Shown here: one piece after another, positions 54,896-63,881 of the stretch
Position numbering within the stretch: the first letter of the stretch is position 1
Layout of the letters: each line of letters opens with the position of its first letter
Origin: Fortiea sp. LEGE XX443
Lineage (GTDB): Bacteria > Cyanobacteriota > Cyanobacteriia > Cyanobacteriales > Nostocaceae
Length of the DNA: 64,000 nucleotides
Assembly: GCF_015206815.1 (NCBI RefSeq)
Contig: NZ_JADEXZ010000007.1
Span: forward strand, 59,762-123,761
Direction of reading: 5' to 3'
Program-made: the position numbers and the translations under genes
Notes under the pieces: generated by a model
Database searches by the model: none
Told to the model about the DNA's origin: nothing
Seen by the model: only the letters and a program-made list of their open reading frames with translations

Positions 54896-55915
54896 GTGAA
54901 TAGGACTCATACAACATATGTAAAAAGCAAAGCAAGAAGCGGTATTTTATCCTTGATTGCGTTGCTAACGTTACTAGTGAGTGTTGGTTGTAACCAATCA
55001 AATCCAAATCAAGAAACAAATGTGGAAAAGTCACCACAGGTACAAGAAGCTGCTTCTACTCCATCAACGCAATTAGTAAAAACCAAGGTTGTGACGACAT
55101 TTTTACCGATTTATTTGTTTACCAAAGCGGTGGCTGGCGATGCAGCAGATGTAGAAATTTTAGTGCCACCTGGTACTGAGGTGCATGAGTACCAAGCGAC
55201 ACCAAGTAATGTAAAAGCGATCGCCACAGCTAATGTTTTGGTTAAAAATGGTTTGGGGTTAGAAGAATTTCTGGAAAATACCATCAAAAATGCCCAAAAT
55301 TCCCAATTAGTTGAAGTCGATTCTAGCAAAGGTATTAAACCTTTAAACGAAATTTCGCCAGTTGTTTCAACTGTAAAAAAAGAAAAAAGCCACAACCATG
55401 ATCACACAACAGGTAATCCTCATGTTTGGTTAGATCCAGTATTAGCAAAACAGCAGGTAATGAATATTCGAGATGGATTAATTGCTGCTGATCCAAAAAA
55501 TCAAGCTACTTACACAGCTAATGCTGGGGCTTATATTCAGGAATTAGAAAAGTTAAATAGTGAATTTCAGCAAGCCTTACAAAAAAAGCCTAATTGTACT
55601 TTTGTAACTTTTCATGATGCCTATCCATACTTAGCTCAACGCTATAATCTCAAACAAGTTGCTGTAGTTCAAATACCTGAGGATCAATTGTCTCCAACAG
55701 ATGTACAAAGAGTAGTTAATACAGTCAAAAAATATAAAGTTAAAGCTTTGTTTAGTGAACCAGGAGTAGATAATAAATTGTTGAATAGTCTTTCTCAAGA
55801 TTTGAAATTAGATTTACAGACACTAAATTCTTTAGAAACAGGTGATAAAGATCCACAATATTACTTTCAAGCAATGAGATTAAATTTGCAAACTCTAGAA
55901 TCAGCATGTAAATAA
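54896..55915 (+). CDS. znuA: Zinc (or manganese) ABC transporter substrate-binding lipoprotein
   Basis: A 339-residue cluster A-I binding protein, initiated by GTG at 54896 with GGGAG seven bases before it; a TTG far upstream (54764) is less likely. Lipobox VSVGCNQS. Metal-binding residues: first His in PGTEVHEYQATPSN, second His in TGNPHVWLDP, third in FVTFHDAYPYLAQRY, and the Asp/Glu near LFSEPGVDNK. A short His-rich loop (KKEKSHNHDHTTGNPH) favours zinc. The ATPase gene follows 39 bp later. No permease gene is present in the window. Confidence 0.88.
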   Translation: MNRTHTTYVKSKARSGILSLIALLTLLVSVGCNQSNPNQETNVEKSPQVQEAASTPSTQLVKTKVVTTFLPIYLFTKAVAGDAADVEILVPPGTEVHEYQATPSNVKAIATANVLVKNGLGLEEFLENTIKNAQNSQLVEVDSSKGIKPLNEISPVVSTVKKEKSHNHDHTTGNPHVWLDPVLAKQQVMNIRDGLIAADPKNQATYTANAGAYIQELEKLNSEFQQALQKKPNCTFVTFHDAYPYLAQRYNLKQVAVVQIPEDQLSPTDVQRVVNTVKKYKVKALFSEPGVDNKLLNSLSQDLKLDLQTLNSLETGDKDPQYYFQAMRLNLQTLESACK

Positions 55916-55954
55916 GCTAAAGATTTAGCATTTTTTTATAATAAATAAAAATTA

Positions 55955-56755
55955 ATGTTTATGACATTGCCTACTTTAAAAGTAGACGGATTAACTGTAT
56001 ATCAAGGCAATTATTTAGCTCTTCGAGATGTTTCCTTTGAATTGTTGCCGGGAACAGATACAGCTATAGTCGGCCCGAATGGTGCTGGTAAAAGTACTTT
56101 GGTAAAAGCAATTTTAGATTTAATTCCTTGTCAAGCTGGCAAGATAGAAATTTTTGGTCACTCAACTACAAAGCTAGGAACTTTACGTCACTACTTGGGC
56201 TACATGCCACAAAATTTTATTTTTGATCGCAGCTTTCCCATTTCTGTAAGTGAATTGGTTGGCTTGGGATGGACTGATGAATTGAAAAAGCAAAATCCAA
56301 AAGCAAAAGCTAAGTATTTGCAGTTCTCTAGGCTGTGGAAACAAAATCATGAAAAAATAAAAGCAGTCACAAAAGCTTTACGGCGAACTGGAGTTGATCA
56401 TCTGCGACATCAATCTATTGGAACTTTGAGTGGTGGACAACTAAAGCGGGTGTTACTGGCTTATTGTTTAGTGATGCCTCGAAAACTTTTGGTACTAGAT
56501 GAAGCCTTTGCTGGGGTTGATATGCAAGGTGCAGCCGATTTTTATGTTTTGCTGAACGAGTTGAAACAGGAAGAGGGTTGGACGATATTGCAAGTTTCCC
56601 ATGATATTGATATGGTAAGCCGCCATTGCGATCGCGTCCTTTGTCTCAACCAAACTGTTGTTTGTACTGGTCAGCCAGAAATTGCCTTATCACCTGAAAA
56701 CCTTTTAGCAACTTATGGTCTAGGCTTTAGTCGTTATCATCATCATCACAATTAA
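55955..56755 (+). CDS. znuC: Zinc (or manganese) ABC transporter ATPase
   Basis: A 266-residue ABC ATPase: Walker A in IVGPNGAGKSTLVKA, Q loop in LGYMPQNFIFDR, signature in SIGTLSGGQLKRVLLA, Walker B in RKLLVLDEAFAGVD and the switch His in ILQVSHDIDMVSRH. The protein ends RYHHHHN, so a small His cluster at the C-terminus may bind metal. ATG 55961 is an alternative start. It is paired with znuA, but the membrane subunit (znuB) does not follow; an ArsR gene on the opposite strand begins 40 bp away. Confidence 0.9.
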   Translation: MFMTLPTLKVDGLTVYQGNYLALRDVSFELLPGTDTAIVGPNGAGKSTLVKAILDLIPCQAGKIEIFGHSTTKLGTLRHYLGYMPQNFIFDRSFPISVSELVGLGWTDELKKQNPKAKAKYLQFSRLWKQNHEKIKAVTKALRRTGVDHLRHQSIGTLSGGQLKRVLLAYCLVMPRKLLVLDEAFAGVDMQGAADFYVLLNELKQEEGWTILQVSHDIDMVSRHCDRVLCLNQTVVCTGQPEIALSPENLLATYGLGFSRYHHHHN

Positions 56756-56794
56756 AATTTTTAATTCTAAATTCCGCATCAAAAACTCAATATC

Positions 56795-57148
56795 TTATTC
56801 AGGTTCATCTAAGTGTTCAGCTACAGCCTGATAAAGATGAAGAATATGATTATCGTGGAGGCGGTAAAATACATTACGGCCTTGCTTGCGGTAGCTAACC
56901 AAGCGCATTGCTCGGAGGTTACGTAGTTGATGAGAAACAGCAGATTCACTCATATCTAGTGATGCGGCTAAATCACTAACACACAATTCTTTTTGAGCCA
57001 AAGAAGAGAGAATTCGCAGACGATTAGCATCTCCTAGAAAGCTAAAAAATTCTGCCATACGTTGGGCTTTTTCACTGCTGAGAAATTCTTCTGCAACTGG
57101 TGATAAAATATCACTATTAATTGTTGGTATTTGCTTATATTGAATCAT
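56795..57148 (-). CDS. ArsR/SmtB-type metal sensor
   Basis: A 117-residue winged-helix repressor: [40 protein letters not shown] and [20 protein letters not shown]. The C-terminal helix [17 protein letters not shown] matches the alpha-5 zinc site of SmtB (Asp-x-His ... His-x2-Glu). Zinc binding would release it from DNA. It is convergent with znuC and the only regulator in the zinc locus; whether it acts on the znu genes or another operon is not shown by the sequence. Confidence 0.85.
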   Translation of the reverse strand: MIQYKQIPTINSDILSPVAEEFLSSEKAQRMAEFFSFLGDANRLRILSSLAQKELCVSDLAASLDMSESAVSHQLRNLRAMRLVSYRKQGRNVFYRLHDNHILHLYQAVAEHLDEPE

Positions 57149-57469
57149 TTTTTACAAAAGAGGTAAATAACTTAAAATTTATATGCTGATAAACTGTTGA
57201 TTAAATATATTATAATTTCTTTTGGATAAAGAATCTGAATAGTCTTATTGAAGACAGAACCATGAAAAGTTATAGCTATTAGGTAATTTCGATACAGTTA
57301 AAGCTGTTATTTGCTCTAAATTATGGCCTTAAAGATAGAAGTTTGTAACTTGTCGTTTGCAATAGCGATCGCAGAAGCCGACAAGTTAATAAACCTCGAT
57401 GATAGAACCTATACTTTTTCTGAGAAAACTGTGGATGCTGAAATTAATCTAATAATTTTTCTTGAAAAG
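57149..57469. other. Intergenic region with inverted repeat
   Basis: No gene. An inverted repeat AACTTGTCG (57347-57355) and CGACAAGTT (57379-57387) encloses a HIP1 octamer. The ArsR promoter should lie near 57150-57230 but no clear SmtB-type 12-2-12 operator was found. Confidence 0.4.
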
Positions 57470-58423
57470 TCATTTTAGCTTTGCTTCTATCATCATACGT
57501 ACAACATCTTTCATTTTATATCGAGCTTCCCAGCCCAATTTTTCTTTAGCTTTAGCTGGATTACTTTTGCCTAGTGCAATATCAGTTGGTCTAAATAAAC
57601 TATTATTTATAGTCACATGTTCTTGCCAATCCAAACCTAAACAAGCAAATGCTTCTGCAACAAAGTCCTCTAGTTTATTACTTTCTCCAGTAGCTATCAC
57701 ATAGTCATCTGGTTCATTTTGTTGCAGCATTAAGTACATTGCTTCAACATATTCAGGAGCCCATCCCCAGTCCCGTCGAACAGAAATATCTCCTAAATGT
57801 AGTTTTTCTGGGCTGCCGTTGGCAATACGACAGGCGGCGGTAATCACTTTTTGTGTAACAAACCTTTCTGGCCTTAAGGGAGATTCATGGTTATATAAAA
57901 TACCAGAACAGGCAAATAGACCGTAAGCTTCTCGGTAGTTTGCTACTTCCCAAAATGCCGTAGCTTTAGCAACCGCATAAGGGCTTCTAGGACGGAATGG
58001 TGTATTTTCGTCAGCGGCTTGCTCCCTAGCGTTCCCGAAGCATTCACTAGAACCGGCATTATAAATTTTGATTGGGACACCAATAAAACGAATTGCTTCT
58101 AGTAAATTGAGTGTGCCAGTAGCAATACTTTCTAATGTTTCTACTGGTTGTTCAAATGATAAACCGACAGAACTTTGACCAGCTAAATTATATACTTCAT
58201 CGGGCTGAATTTTTGTTAATACTTGTAAGACACTGCGGAAATCAGTCAAAGCAACAGATGCTAATTTCAGCTGATCCCGGATACCCAAATTGACTAAATT
58301 CTGAAATGAAGACATTTGGGCATCTCGTGAAGTTCCACAAACTAAGTATCCTTTGTTCAGTAATAACTGCGCTAGATACGCTCCATCTTGTCCTGATACT
58401 CCACAAATAAGTGCTTTTTTCAT
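57470..58423 (-). CDS. gmd: GDP-mannose 4,6-dehydratase
   Basis: A 317-residue extended short-chain dehydrogenase. Cofactor motif ALICGVSGQDGAYLAQLLLN; catalytic Ser-Ser-Glu in YNAGSSECFGNA (family normally SSEMFG), catalytic Tyr-x3-Lys in PRSPYAVAKATAFW, and GILYNHESPLRPERFVTQKV. It makes GDP-4-keto-6-deoxymannose, the precursor of GDP-fucose and GDP-rhamnose for envelope sugars. The frame extends to 58477, but the ATG at 58423 gives the normal start MKKALICG. Other surface-sugar genes are not adjacent. Confidence 0.9.
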   Translation of the reverse strand: MKKALICGVSGQDGAYLAQLLLNKGYLVCGTSRDAQMSSFQNLVNLGIRDQLKLASVALTDFRSVLQVLTKIQPDEVYNLAGQSSVGLSFEQPVETLESIATGTLNLLEAIRFIGVPIKIYNAGSSECFGNAREQAADENTPFRPRSPYAVAKATAFWEVANYREAYGLFACSGILYNHESPLRPERFVTQKVITAACRIANGSPEKLHLGDISVRRDWGWAPEYVEAMYLMLQQNEPDDYVIATGESNKLEDFVAEAFACLGLDWQEHVTINNSLFRPTDIALGKSNPAKAKEKLGWEARYKMKDVVRMMIEAKLK

Positions 58424-58669
58424 TTTTTTTAGCACGGCTTTGCACATGCTAGTGAAGGATTGTGAGATACTCAGCAAGAGTATACCCCTTATAAAAAAAA
58501 ATGGCTCGTATCAGTGAAATTCCTGATTTTTATGCTTCTATTTAATACTTTGATGTTCTAGCGATCGCATTTTTGCAGTCAGCATTAGACTTGCAAGCAA
58601 AAATAGCAGTGATTACGCACTCACCGCAGATAATTAAATCGAAATTTTAGTTGGTAGAAGTGTTTGAGG

Positions 58670-60829
58670 TTATTGCTTAACTGCTTTCATCGACAAACTA
58701 ATCCGTTTTAATTTCTCGTTGACTTCTAGCACCATAACTTTTACAACTTGTCCCACCTTGACGATTTGCTTCGGATCATCTACAAATCTATCGGCGAGTT
58801 GGGAAATATGTACCAAACCATCCTGATGTACACCGATATCAACGAATGCACCAAAATTGGCGACATTGGTAACTATCCCTTCTAATTCCATACCCACTTG
58901 TAAATCAGCAATTTCTTTGATTCCCTCTTTAAAAGTGGCATATTTAAATTCGGCGCGGGGATCTCTACCTGGTTTTTCCAGTTCACTGAGGATGTCACGC
59001 AAAGTAGGTTCACCAATGGTATCGGTGACATATTGTTTTAGATTGATTTTTTTAAGTTTTTCAGCAATTTGGATGACTTGATTTAATGGTACGCTTAGGT
59101 CAGATGCGATCGCTTCAACTACTGAGTAACTTTCTGGATGCACAGCCGTATTATCTAAAGGATGCTCACCATTCCGAATACGCAAAAACCCCGCTGCTTG
59201 TTCAAAAGCTTTCGGCCCCAATTTGGGAACTTTCAAAAGTTGGCGGCGATTTTTAAAAGCTCCATACTGGTTGCGATAGGTGACAATATTGTTGGCAACT
59301 GTGGCTGTAATACCAGAAACAAAGGTTAACAGTTCCTTGGAAGCGGTATTTAAATCTACACCCACAAAGTTCACGCAGCTTTCTACAGTTTCGTCCAGCT
59401 TCTTCTTCAATAACTTTTGATCGACATCGTGCTGATATTGTCCCACACCAATTGATTTGGGATCGATTTTCACTAGTTCTGCTAAGGGGTCTTGCAAACG
59501 GCGGCCGATGCTAATCGCACCGCGCACTGTCACATCTAAATCGGGAAACTCCTCTAACGCGACTTTACTAGCAGAATATATAGATGCACCAGATTCGTTC
59601 ACCATCACCTTAATTGGTTTGCGGTCGAGAGTTTGTAATACTTGCATCACAAATTCCTCAGTCTCACGAGAAGCTGTACCGTTACCAATAGCAATTAGCT
59701 CAATTTTGTATTTTTCCAGCAAGTTTTTAATAGTTTGTGCTGCTTTATTTCGTTGTTCAACAGCTTGATGGGGAAAAACTGCTTGATACTCTAAAAATTT
59801 TCCTGTTTCATCTAATACCGCAACTTTGCATCCAGTTCTAAATCCGGGATCAATTGCCAAAGTGGGTTTCATTCCAGCCGGTGCAGACAGCAACAACTCC
59901 CGCAGATTTGCTTCAAATGTCTTGATTGATTCTATATCTGCATAAGTTTTTTTTATAGCAATTACCTCTCCTGTTAAAGAGGTTTTCATCAGACGGTTGA
60001 AAGCATCTTTCAGCATCATCTGATAAAAATCTCGAATGGCTCTGACTTTTGTTTTAATTTCTTGAGATTCTAGGTAAGACAGTACCAAATCTTCTTCAAA
60101 GGCAACATCAAATTTTAATATTCCCTCGGTTTCACCCCGACACAACGCCAACAAATTATGAGGTGCAATATTTTTGATTTTAATTTGGTAGTTGCGGTAC
60201 ATTTCAAATTTAGTTGTACCTTCTAGATAATCATCTTTGATGCGAGAGACAAATAACCCATCTTCTAAAAGATAATCTCGAATATAGGCACGTAAATTAG
60301 CTTTTTCTGCAACTTCTTCCGCTAAGATATCAGCCGCACCTTTGAGTGCTTCATCGGCGCTGGTGACTCCCTGGGTTTCGGAGATATATTTTGCTGCTTC
60401 TTCTGATAATGAAGCAGAAATAGGGTTTTTGACATTGAGAGATTTAATCAAGTCTGCCAGAGGTTGTAATCCTTTCTCTCTAGCGAGAGTGGCACGAGTG
60501 CGGCGCTTTGGGCGATATGGTAAGTATAAATCCTCAAGTTCAGTTTTTTGTAGACAAGATATGATTTTTTCTTTTAGTTCATCAGTGAGTTTACCTTGTT
60601 CGGCGATCGCATTTAAAATTACTAATTTTCGGGCTTCTATTTCTGTTAAGTAATTATACTTATCAAACAAATCGCGCAATTGAACTTCATTCATTTCACC
60701 AGTGCGCTCTTTGCGGTAACGTGCAATGAACGGAATTGTTGCACCCTCCGCCAAAAGTTCCAGCGCGTTCTGCACCTGATAGGGTTTAAGGTCTAGTTCA
60801 GTTGCTAATAGTTGAGGAATATTAAGCAT
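58670..60829 (-). CDS. tex: Tex-family transcription accessory RNA-binding protein
   Basis: A 719-residue Tex protein. The N-terminal helical region (ELDLKPYQVQNALELLAEGA, TIPFIARYRKERTGEMNE) is followed by a YqgF-like RNase H fold (LAIDPGFRTGCKVAVLDE, IAIGNGTASRETEEF), helix-hairpin-helix domains (VDLNTASKELLTFVSGITA) and an S1 RNA-binding domain at the end (LQVGMELEGIVTNVANFGAF, GLVHISQLADRFVDDP). The protein acts in transcription or RNA handling in many bacteria; its precise role in cyanobacteria is unclear. Confidence 0.95.
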   Translation of the reverse strand: MLNIPQLLATELDLKPYQVQNALELLAEGATIPFIARYRKERTGEMNEVQLRDLFDKYNYLTEIEARKLVILNAIAEQGKLTDELKEKIISCLQKTELEDLYLPYRPKRRTRATLAREKGLQPLADLIKSLNVKNPISASLSEEAAKYISETQGVTSADEALKGAADILAEEVAEKANLRAYIRDYLLEDGLFVSRIKDDYLEGTTKFEMYRNYQIKIKNIAPHNLLALCRGETEGILKFDVAFEEDLVLSYLESQEIKTKVRAIRDFYQMMLKDAFNRLMKTSLTGEVIAIKKTYADIESIKTFEANLRELLLSAPAGMKPTLAIDPGFRTGCKVAVLDETGKFLEYQAVFPHQAVEQRNKAAQTIKNLLEKYKIELIAIGNGTASRETEEFVMQVLQTLDRKPIKVMVNESGASIYSASKVALEEFPDLDVTVRGAISIGRRLQDPLAELVKIDPKSIGVGQYQHDVDQKLLKKKLDETVESCVNFVGVDLNTASKELLTFVSGITATVANNIVTYRNQYGAFKNRRQLLKVPKLGPKAFEQAAGFLRIRNGEHPLDNTAVHPESYSVVEAIASDLSVPLNQVIQIAEKLKKINLKQYVTDTIGEPTLRDILSELEKPGRDPRAEFKYATFKEGIKEIADLQVGMELEGIVTNVANFGAFVDIGVHQDGLVHISQLADRFVDDPKQIVKVGQVVKVMVLEVNEKLKRISLSMKAVKQ

Positions 60830-60963
60830 CGAGTGTCTAAATGGAAAACATTAATTTTAACGGTAATATCGTAGATCGCTATTATAGGGACGGCACTGAA
60901 TGTTAAACTAATTTTCTGAACAATTACGGAATCTTGACTTGTAAATTGTTTATTTATTGATCG

Positions 60964-61003
60964 CGCTTACATCCCCATCCCCTTGTGGGTGGGGATGTAA
61001 GCG
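60964..61003. repeat. Left subterminal hairpin of the IS605-type element
   Basis: A perfect 14-base stem CGCTTACATCCCCA/TGGGGATGTAAGCG around a 12-base loop TCCCCTTGTGGG. It lies two bases before the tnpA stop region (61006) and would be the structure recognised by the Y1 transposase; it may also end tnpA transcription. Confidence 0.85.
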
Positions 61004-61005
61004 AG

Positions 61006-61410
61006 TTATCCCCGGTCTTTCTGAGTCTCAATGTACCGCTTCACTGCTTCTTCTGAGACTCCGCTGACAGATGAGTAGAAAGTGCCATCGCTCCACATTC
61101 CTGAACCCCAAAAGCGGCGTTTTTTAAGGTCTTTGAATGTATTAAATATATGTACAGCAGAAATTGATTTCATCGTTTTGGCGATTTCTACTGGTGCAGT
61201 TGTGTGGTCTGCTTGCACAAATACATGAACATGGTCAGGCATTATTTCCAATGCGTGAAGTATCCATCCATAGGTTTTACAGGTTTCGCCTATGATGCGC
61301 TTTAACTCAACTTCTACCGCACCTTCAAGGATTTGATGACGGTACTTGGGACAAAAGATAATGCGATATCCCAAGCAATGTTTAGCGTGTGAGCTTGATA
61401 TTATTTCCAT
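61006..61410 (-). CDS. tnpA: IS200/IS605-family Y1 transposase TnpA
   Basis: A 134-residue HUH single-strand transposase: HCLGYRIIFCPKYRHQILEG at the start, the HUH motif in MPDHVHVFVQ (H-V-H), and the catalytic Tyr in EAVKRYIETQ. Length and motifs are complete, so it may be active. Start ATG at 61410. It is transcribed away from the cargo and tnpB genes. Confidence 0.93.
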   Translation of the reverse strand: MEIISSSHAKHCLGYRIIFCPKYRHQILEGAVEVELKRIIGETCKTYGWILHALEIMPDHVHVFVQADHTTAPVEIAKTMKSISAVHIFNTFKDLKKRRFWGSGMWSDGTFYSSVSGVSEEAVKRYIETQKDRG

Positions 61411-61472
61411 CTATTGAGTGTATATCAACAAAACATATAAACTTTGTGATATGGTAATTGTACACAAAAAAT

Positions 61473-61502
61473 ACCCCTGCAATGTCGTTACCATCCAGGG
61501 GT
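61473..61502 (+). promoter_or_regulatory. Hairpin in the leader of the cargo operon
   Basis: ACCCCTG (61473-61479) and CAGGGGT (61496-61502) pair around a 16-base loop, 28 bp before the first cargo ATG. Next come two GGTCAAC words (61504 and 61523 or so). It may be a leader control structure. Confidence 0.45.
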
Positions 61503-61530
61503 GTGGTCAACCTAGTGTTGGTAGGTCAAC

Positions 61531-61944
61531 ATGAAAATTCTACGACGAATCATGGCGGCATCACTTGCTGCTTCTTTTTGTGTTTCATTTAACGTCAAAC
61601 CATCGCAGGCAAATCCGGCGATTTTAGCTCCTGCGGCTATTTGTGCTGGGAGTGCAGGAATTGGCTGTATCTTAATTGGAACCGCATTAATAGGTGGAGG
61701 TATCTATTACATCTGGCAACGGTCAGATGGTAAAGGAAGAGTAGCCGCAGATGCCAGTGGCAACATATTTAGATCCGAATATCTACAAGACCCAGAAGAG
61801 GAAGAACCGCAAGAAACAGTAATAGCTATGAATGCTAAAAGTTGGCAAGCGGCACAAAGAGAATGCGCTTGGCACTTCTACGGGCAAAAATTCAAAGTTT
61901 TCCAACGCAAAGGTCGCTGGTATTGTACAAACAAGGTGGACTAA
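61531..61944 (+). CDS. Cargo gene 1: secreted membrane-active-looking protein
   Basis: A 137-residue protein with a signal peptide (MKILRRIMAASLAASFCVSF, cleaved near PSQA), then a small-residue, hydrophobic stretch (ICAGSAGIGCILIGTALIGG) that would span or insert in a membrane, an acidic linker (QDPEEEEPQE) and a Cys-containing end (RECAWHFYG, RWYCTNKVD). No family was recognised. It sits inside an IS605-type element, one base before the next cargo gene, so it travels with tnpB. Confidence 0.7.
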   Translation: MKILRRIMAASLAASFCVSFNVKPSQANPAILAPAAICAGSAGIGCILIGTALIGGGIYYIWQRSDGKGRVAADASGNIFRSEYLQDPEEEEPQETVIAMNAKSWQAAQRECAWHFYGQKFKVFQRKGRWYCTNKVD

Positions 61945-61945
61945 G

Positions 61946-62230
61946 ATGAACCAATTTTTAAAAGATTTTTACGCTGAAAACAAGCCTAGAACCCTTTGTA
62001 TTTTACAGGCTTTACCTGGCTTCTCCGATGAGAATATTTTGCCAACCATGCCAATGATGAATTCTCCAGAACATAGCCTTAAATTCATCAAGGAACATCA
62101 TCAAAAGACCCGTTCTTTAAACTCTGATACCCCTGACTGGGAGTTGGTGGATACCGAAGTTTACAAGCAAGAAAATTCTCTTTACGAAGCAATTATTATT
62201 GCTTATTACAAACCTTTGGAGTCTGCTTAG
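61946..62230 (+). CDS. Cargo gene 2: 94-residue hypothetical protein
   Basis: A soluble protein starting MNQFLKDFYAENKPRTLCIL with a helical middle (PEHSLKFIKEHHQKTRSLNS) and ending EAIIIAYYKPLESA. It begins two bases after the stop of cargo gene 1, and its stop directly abuts the tnpB start (62228-62231), so the three genes are one operon. No domain recognised. A longer frame from 61832 is a shadow of cargo gene 1. Confidence 0.7.
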   Translation: MNQFLKDFYAENKPRTLCILQALPGFSDENILPTMPMMNSPEHSLKFIKEHHQKTRSLNSDTPDWELVDTEVYKQENSLYEAIIIAYYKPLESA

Positions 62231-63337
62231 ATGAAACGTACTGTTAGCATCCCAGTTGATTTACCAAGAGAAAGGTTTTTACCTTTGATGAATCAGTGTG
62301 CAGAGATATTTAATGCACACGTTAACTGGGCTATTGCTAGCAGTACCTATAACAAAAACAAGGCACACAAAGAACTGTATCACCTGTTAAGGGTTCAGTT
62401 TCCAAGTGTGCCTTCTGCGTTGTTGCAAACAGTTCGAGATAACGCACTTGAGGCAATCAAAGCCACAAAGTTTAAAAGCATTCCTAAGAAAAAACCAACA
62501 TCAGGATTGAGGTACGATAAGCGCACAATGACTCTAAGAGGAAAGCAATTAACTCTTAGTTGCATTGGTAAGCGAGTCACTTTAATTCTTGATATTCCTG
62601 AATACTTTCAGAAGGTATTTGAAACTTGGGACTTTTGTGGAGCAACTGTCACATATACCAAAAACACCAAGCAGTTTTGGGTGAGATTGGTTTTTGAGAC
62701 AGAAGATCCGCAACACATAGAAGGACAAATTCAAGGAATTGACCGAGGCTTATATCACCAAGCTGTTACCAGTAATGGTCAATTCTTTAGTTCTTCTAAG
62801 ATTAGAAAAGTACAAAGACGTTACTTATACAATCGTCGCAAACTCCAACAAAAAGGCACTCGCAGTGCCAAGCGTCGTTTAAAAGCGATGTCTGGTCGTG
62901 AGAAGCGGTTTATGAAGGATACGAATCATTGTGTAAGTAAAAAGTTAGCCAACCAACCAGGAATAGCGGTTTTTGTACTAGAGGACTTGTCCAGTATTCG
63001 CACACAGCGAAGGGGCAAGAAAATGAATAAATGGTTAGGTGGTTGGGCTTTTTACCAACAAGAACAATTCCTGGCTTACAAAGCAGAGGCATTGGGTAAA
63101 CGAGTTGTTCACCAAGATCCTCGTTACACTTCTCAGAAGTGCAATATCTGCAAGCACATTCGCAGGACAAACCGCCACAAGTCTAGATTCCATTGCAAAA
63201 ACTGTGGACATCGGACACACGCGGATCTGAATGCTGCTAAGAATGTCAGGGATGACTACATTCTCTCCTCTACCCAAGGGACAGAGGAGCAGGCATCAGT
63301 CAATATGCCGTATGTTTCAGCCGATTCTCTCGGTTAG
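62231..63337 (+). CDS. tnpB: RNA-guided nuclease TnpB
   Basis: A 368-residue TnpB. Split RuvC-like active site complete: D171 in QGIDRGLYHQAVT, E251 in FVLEDLSSIR and D332 in THADLNAAKNV. A zinc finger lies at Cys304, 307, 322, 325 (KCNICKHIRR, FHCKNCGHRT). N-terminal domain KRTVSIPVDLPRERF. Known TnpB proteins cut DNA under guidance of a right-end RNA, which helps the element persist. The sequence from the tnpB end through the right hairpin (63338-63374) is the expected source of that RNA's scaffold. Confidence 0.93.
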   Translation: MKRTVSIPVDLPRERFLPLMNQCAEIFNAHVNWAIASSTYNKNKAHKELYHLLRVQFPSVPSALLQTVRDNALEAIKATKFKSIPKKKPTSGLRYDKRTMTLRGKQLTLSCIGKRVTLILDIPEYFQKVFETWDFCGATVTYTKNTKQFWVRLVFETEDPQHIEGQIQGIDRGLYHQAVTSNGQFFSSSKIRKVQRRYLYNRRKLQQKGTRSAKRRLKAMSGREKRFMKDTNHCVSKKLANQPGIAVFVLEDLSSIRTQRRGKKMNKWLGGWAFYQQEQFLAYKAEALGKRVVHQDPRYTSQKCNICKHIRRTNRHKSRFHCKNCGHRTHADLNAAKNVRDDYILSSTQGTEEQASVNMPYVSADSLG

Positions 63338-63343
63338 TTACAA

Positions 63344-63367
63344 GCCCCATTTCCTTGTGGGTGGGGC
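63344..63367. repeat. Right subterminal hairpin of the IS605-type element
   Basis: GCCCCA (63344-63349) and TGGGGC (63362-63367) around a 12-base loop TTTCCTTGTGGG, which differs from the left loop at two bases. It lies seven bases after the tnpB stop. Confidence 0.8.
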
Positions 63368-63486
63368 GGTTGACGTAGAATATTGTAAAGAAAACCTCTT
63401 TAGATGTAAAATCAACAACAATTATGAGGCAGAACTTTAATTTAAATTAATCATTCCTTTACATCTTAGTTAGAAGAAGACCAGCC

Positions 63487-63723
63487 ATGCCTTTATTTTT
63501 TTTAATTCCCCTGTTTACTGGTTTAGCAACTGGCTATTTATCTAAAAAATGTAACGATGAACTAGCCTACATCACGAGTGTGTTTACAATCGTCAGTCTG
63601 GTTGTGAGTTTAGTCTTAGCACCTTGGCAAATCCAGTTTTTACTGTTGGTTTTGGTGTTCATCACCACTAACAGACTTTTACGAGATCACGATAAAAAAT
63701 ATACCCAAGTCAGTAGAAAATAG
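63487..63723 (+). CDS. Small two-span hypothetical membrane protein
   Basis: A 78-residue protein with two hydrophobic segments (FFLIPLFTGLATGYL and SLVVSLVLAPWQIQFLLLVL) and a basic tail (RLLRDHDKKYTQVSRK). No family recognised. Position right after the mobile element; base use resembles the host. Start ATG 63487. Confidence 0.7.
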   Translation: MPLFFLIPLFTGLATGYLSKKCNDELAYITSVFTIVSLVVSLVLAPWQIQFLLLVLVFITTNRLLRDHDKKYTQVSRK

Positions 63724-63881
63724 CTAAGTAATAGGGAAGCTGCGATCGCCACTATCTCAATCATGGTTGCATTCCAAGAAACGGTAGATGGAATTGTGCA
63801 TTGATACTATAGGAATCATATTTGATTTCTGAAAAAGTGTACGAGATAATACGGAGGAATATATCTGTCTAAGAACAAACA

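Larger units (their letters stand above)
60962..63374. mobile_element. IS200/IS605-type element with cargo genes
   Basis: Both ends carry a palindrome with the same type of loop, CCTTGTGGG: left 60964-61003, right 63344-63367. Left of the first palindrome is TTGAT (60957-60961), the pentanucleotide known as the target and TAM of ISDra2. Right of the second is TTGAC (63370-63374). Inside are tnpA (minus), two cargo genes and tnpB (plus). Divergent tnpA and tnpB is the IS605 layout. The exact ends were not proven. Confidence 0.8.
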
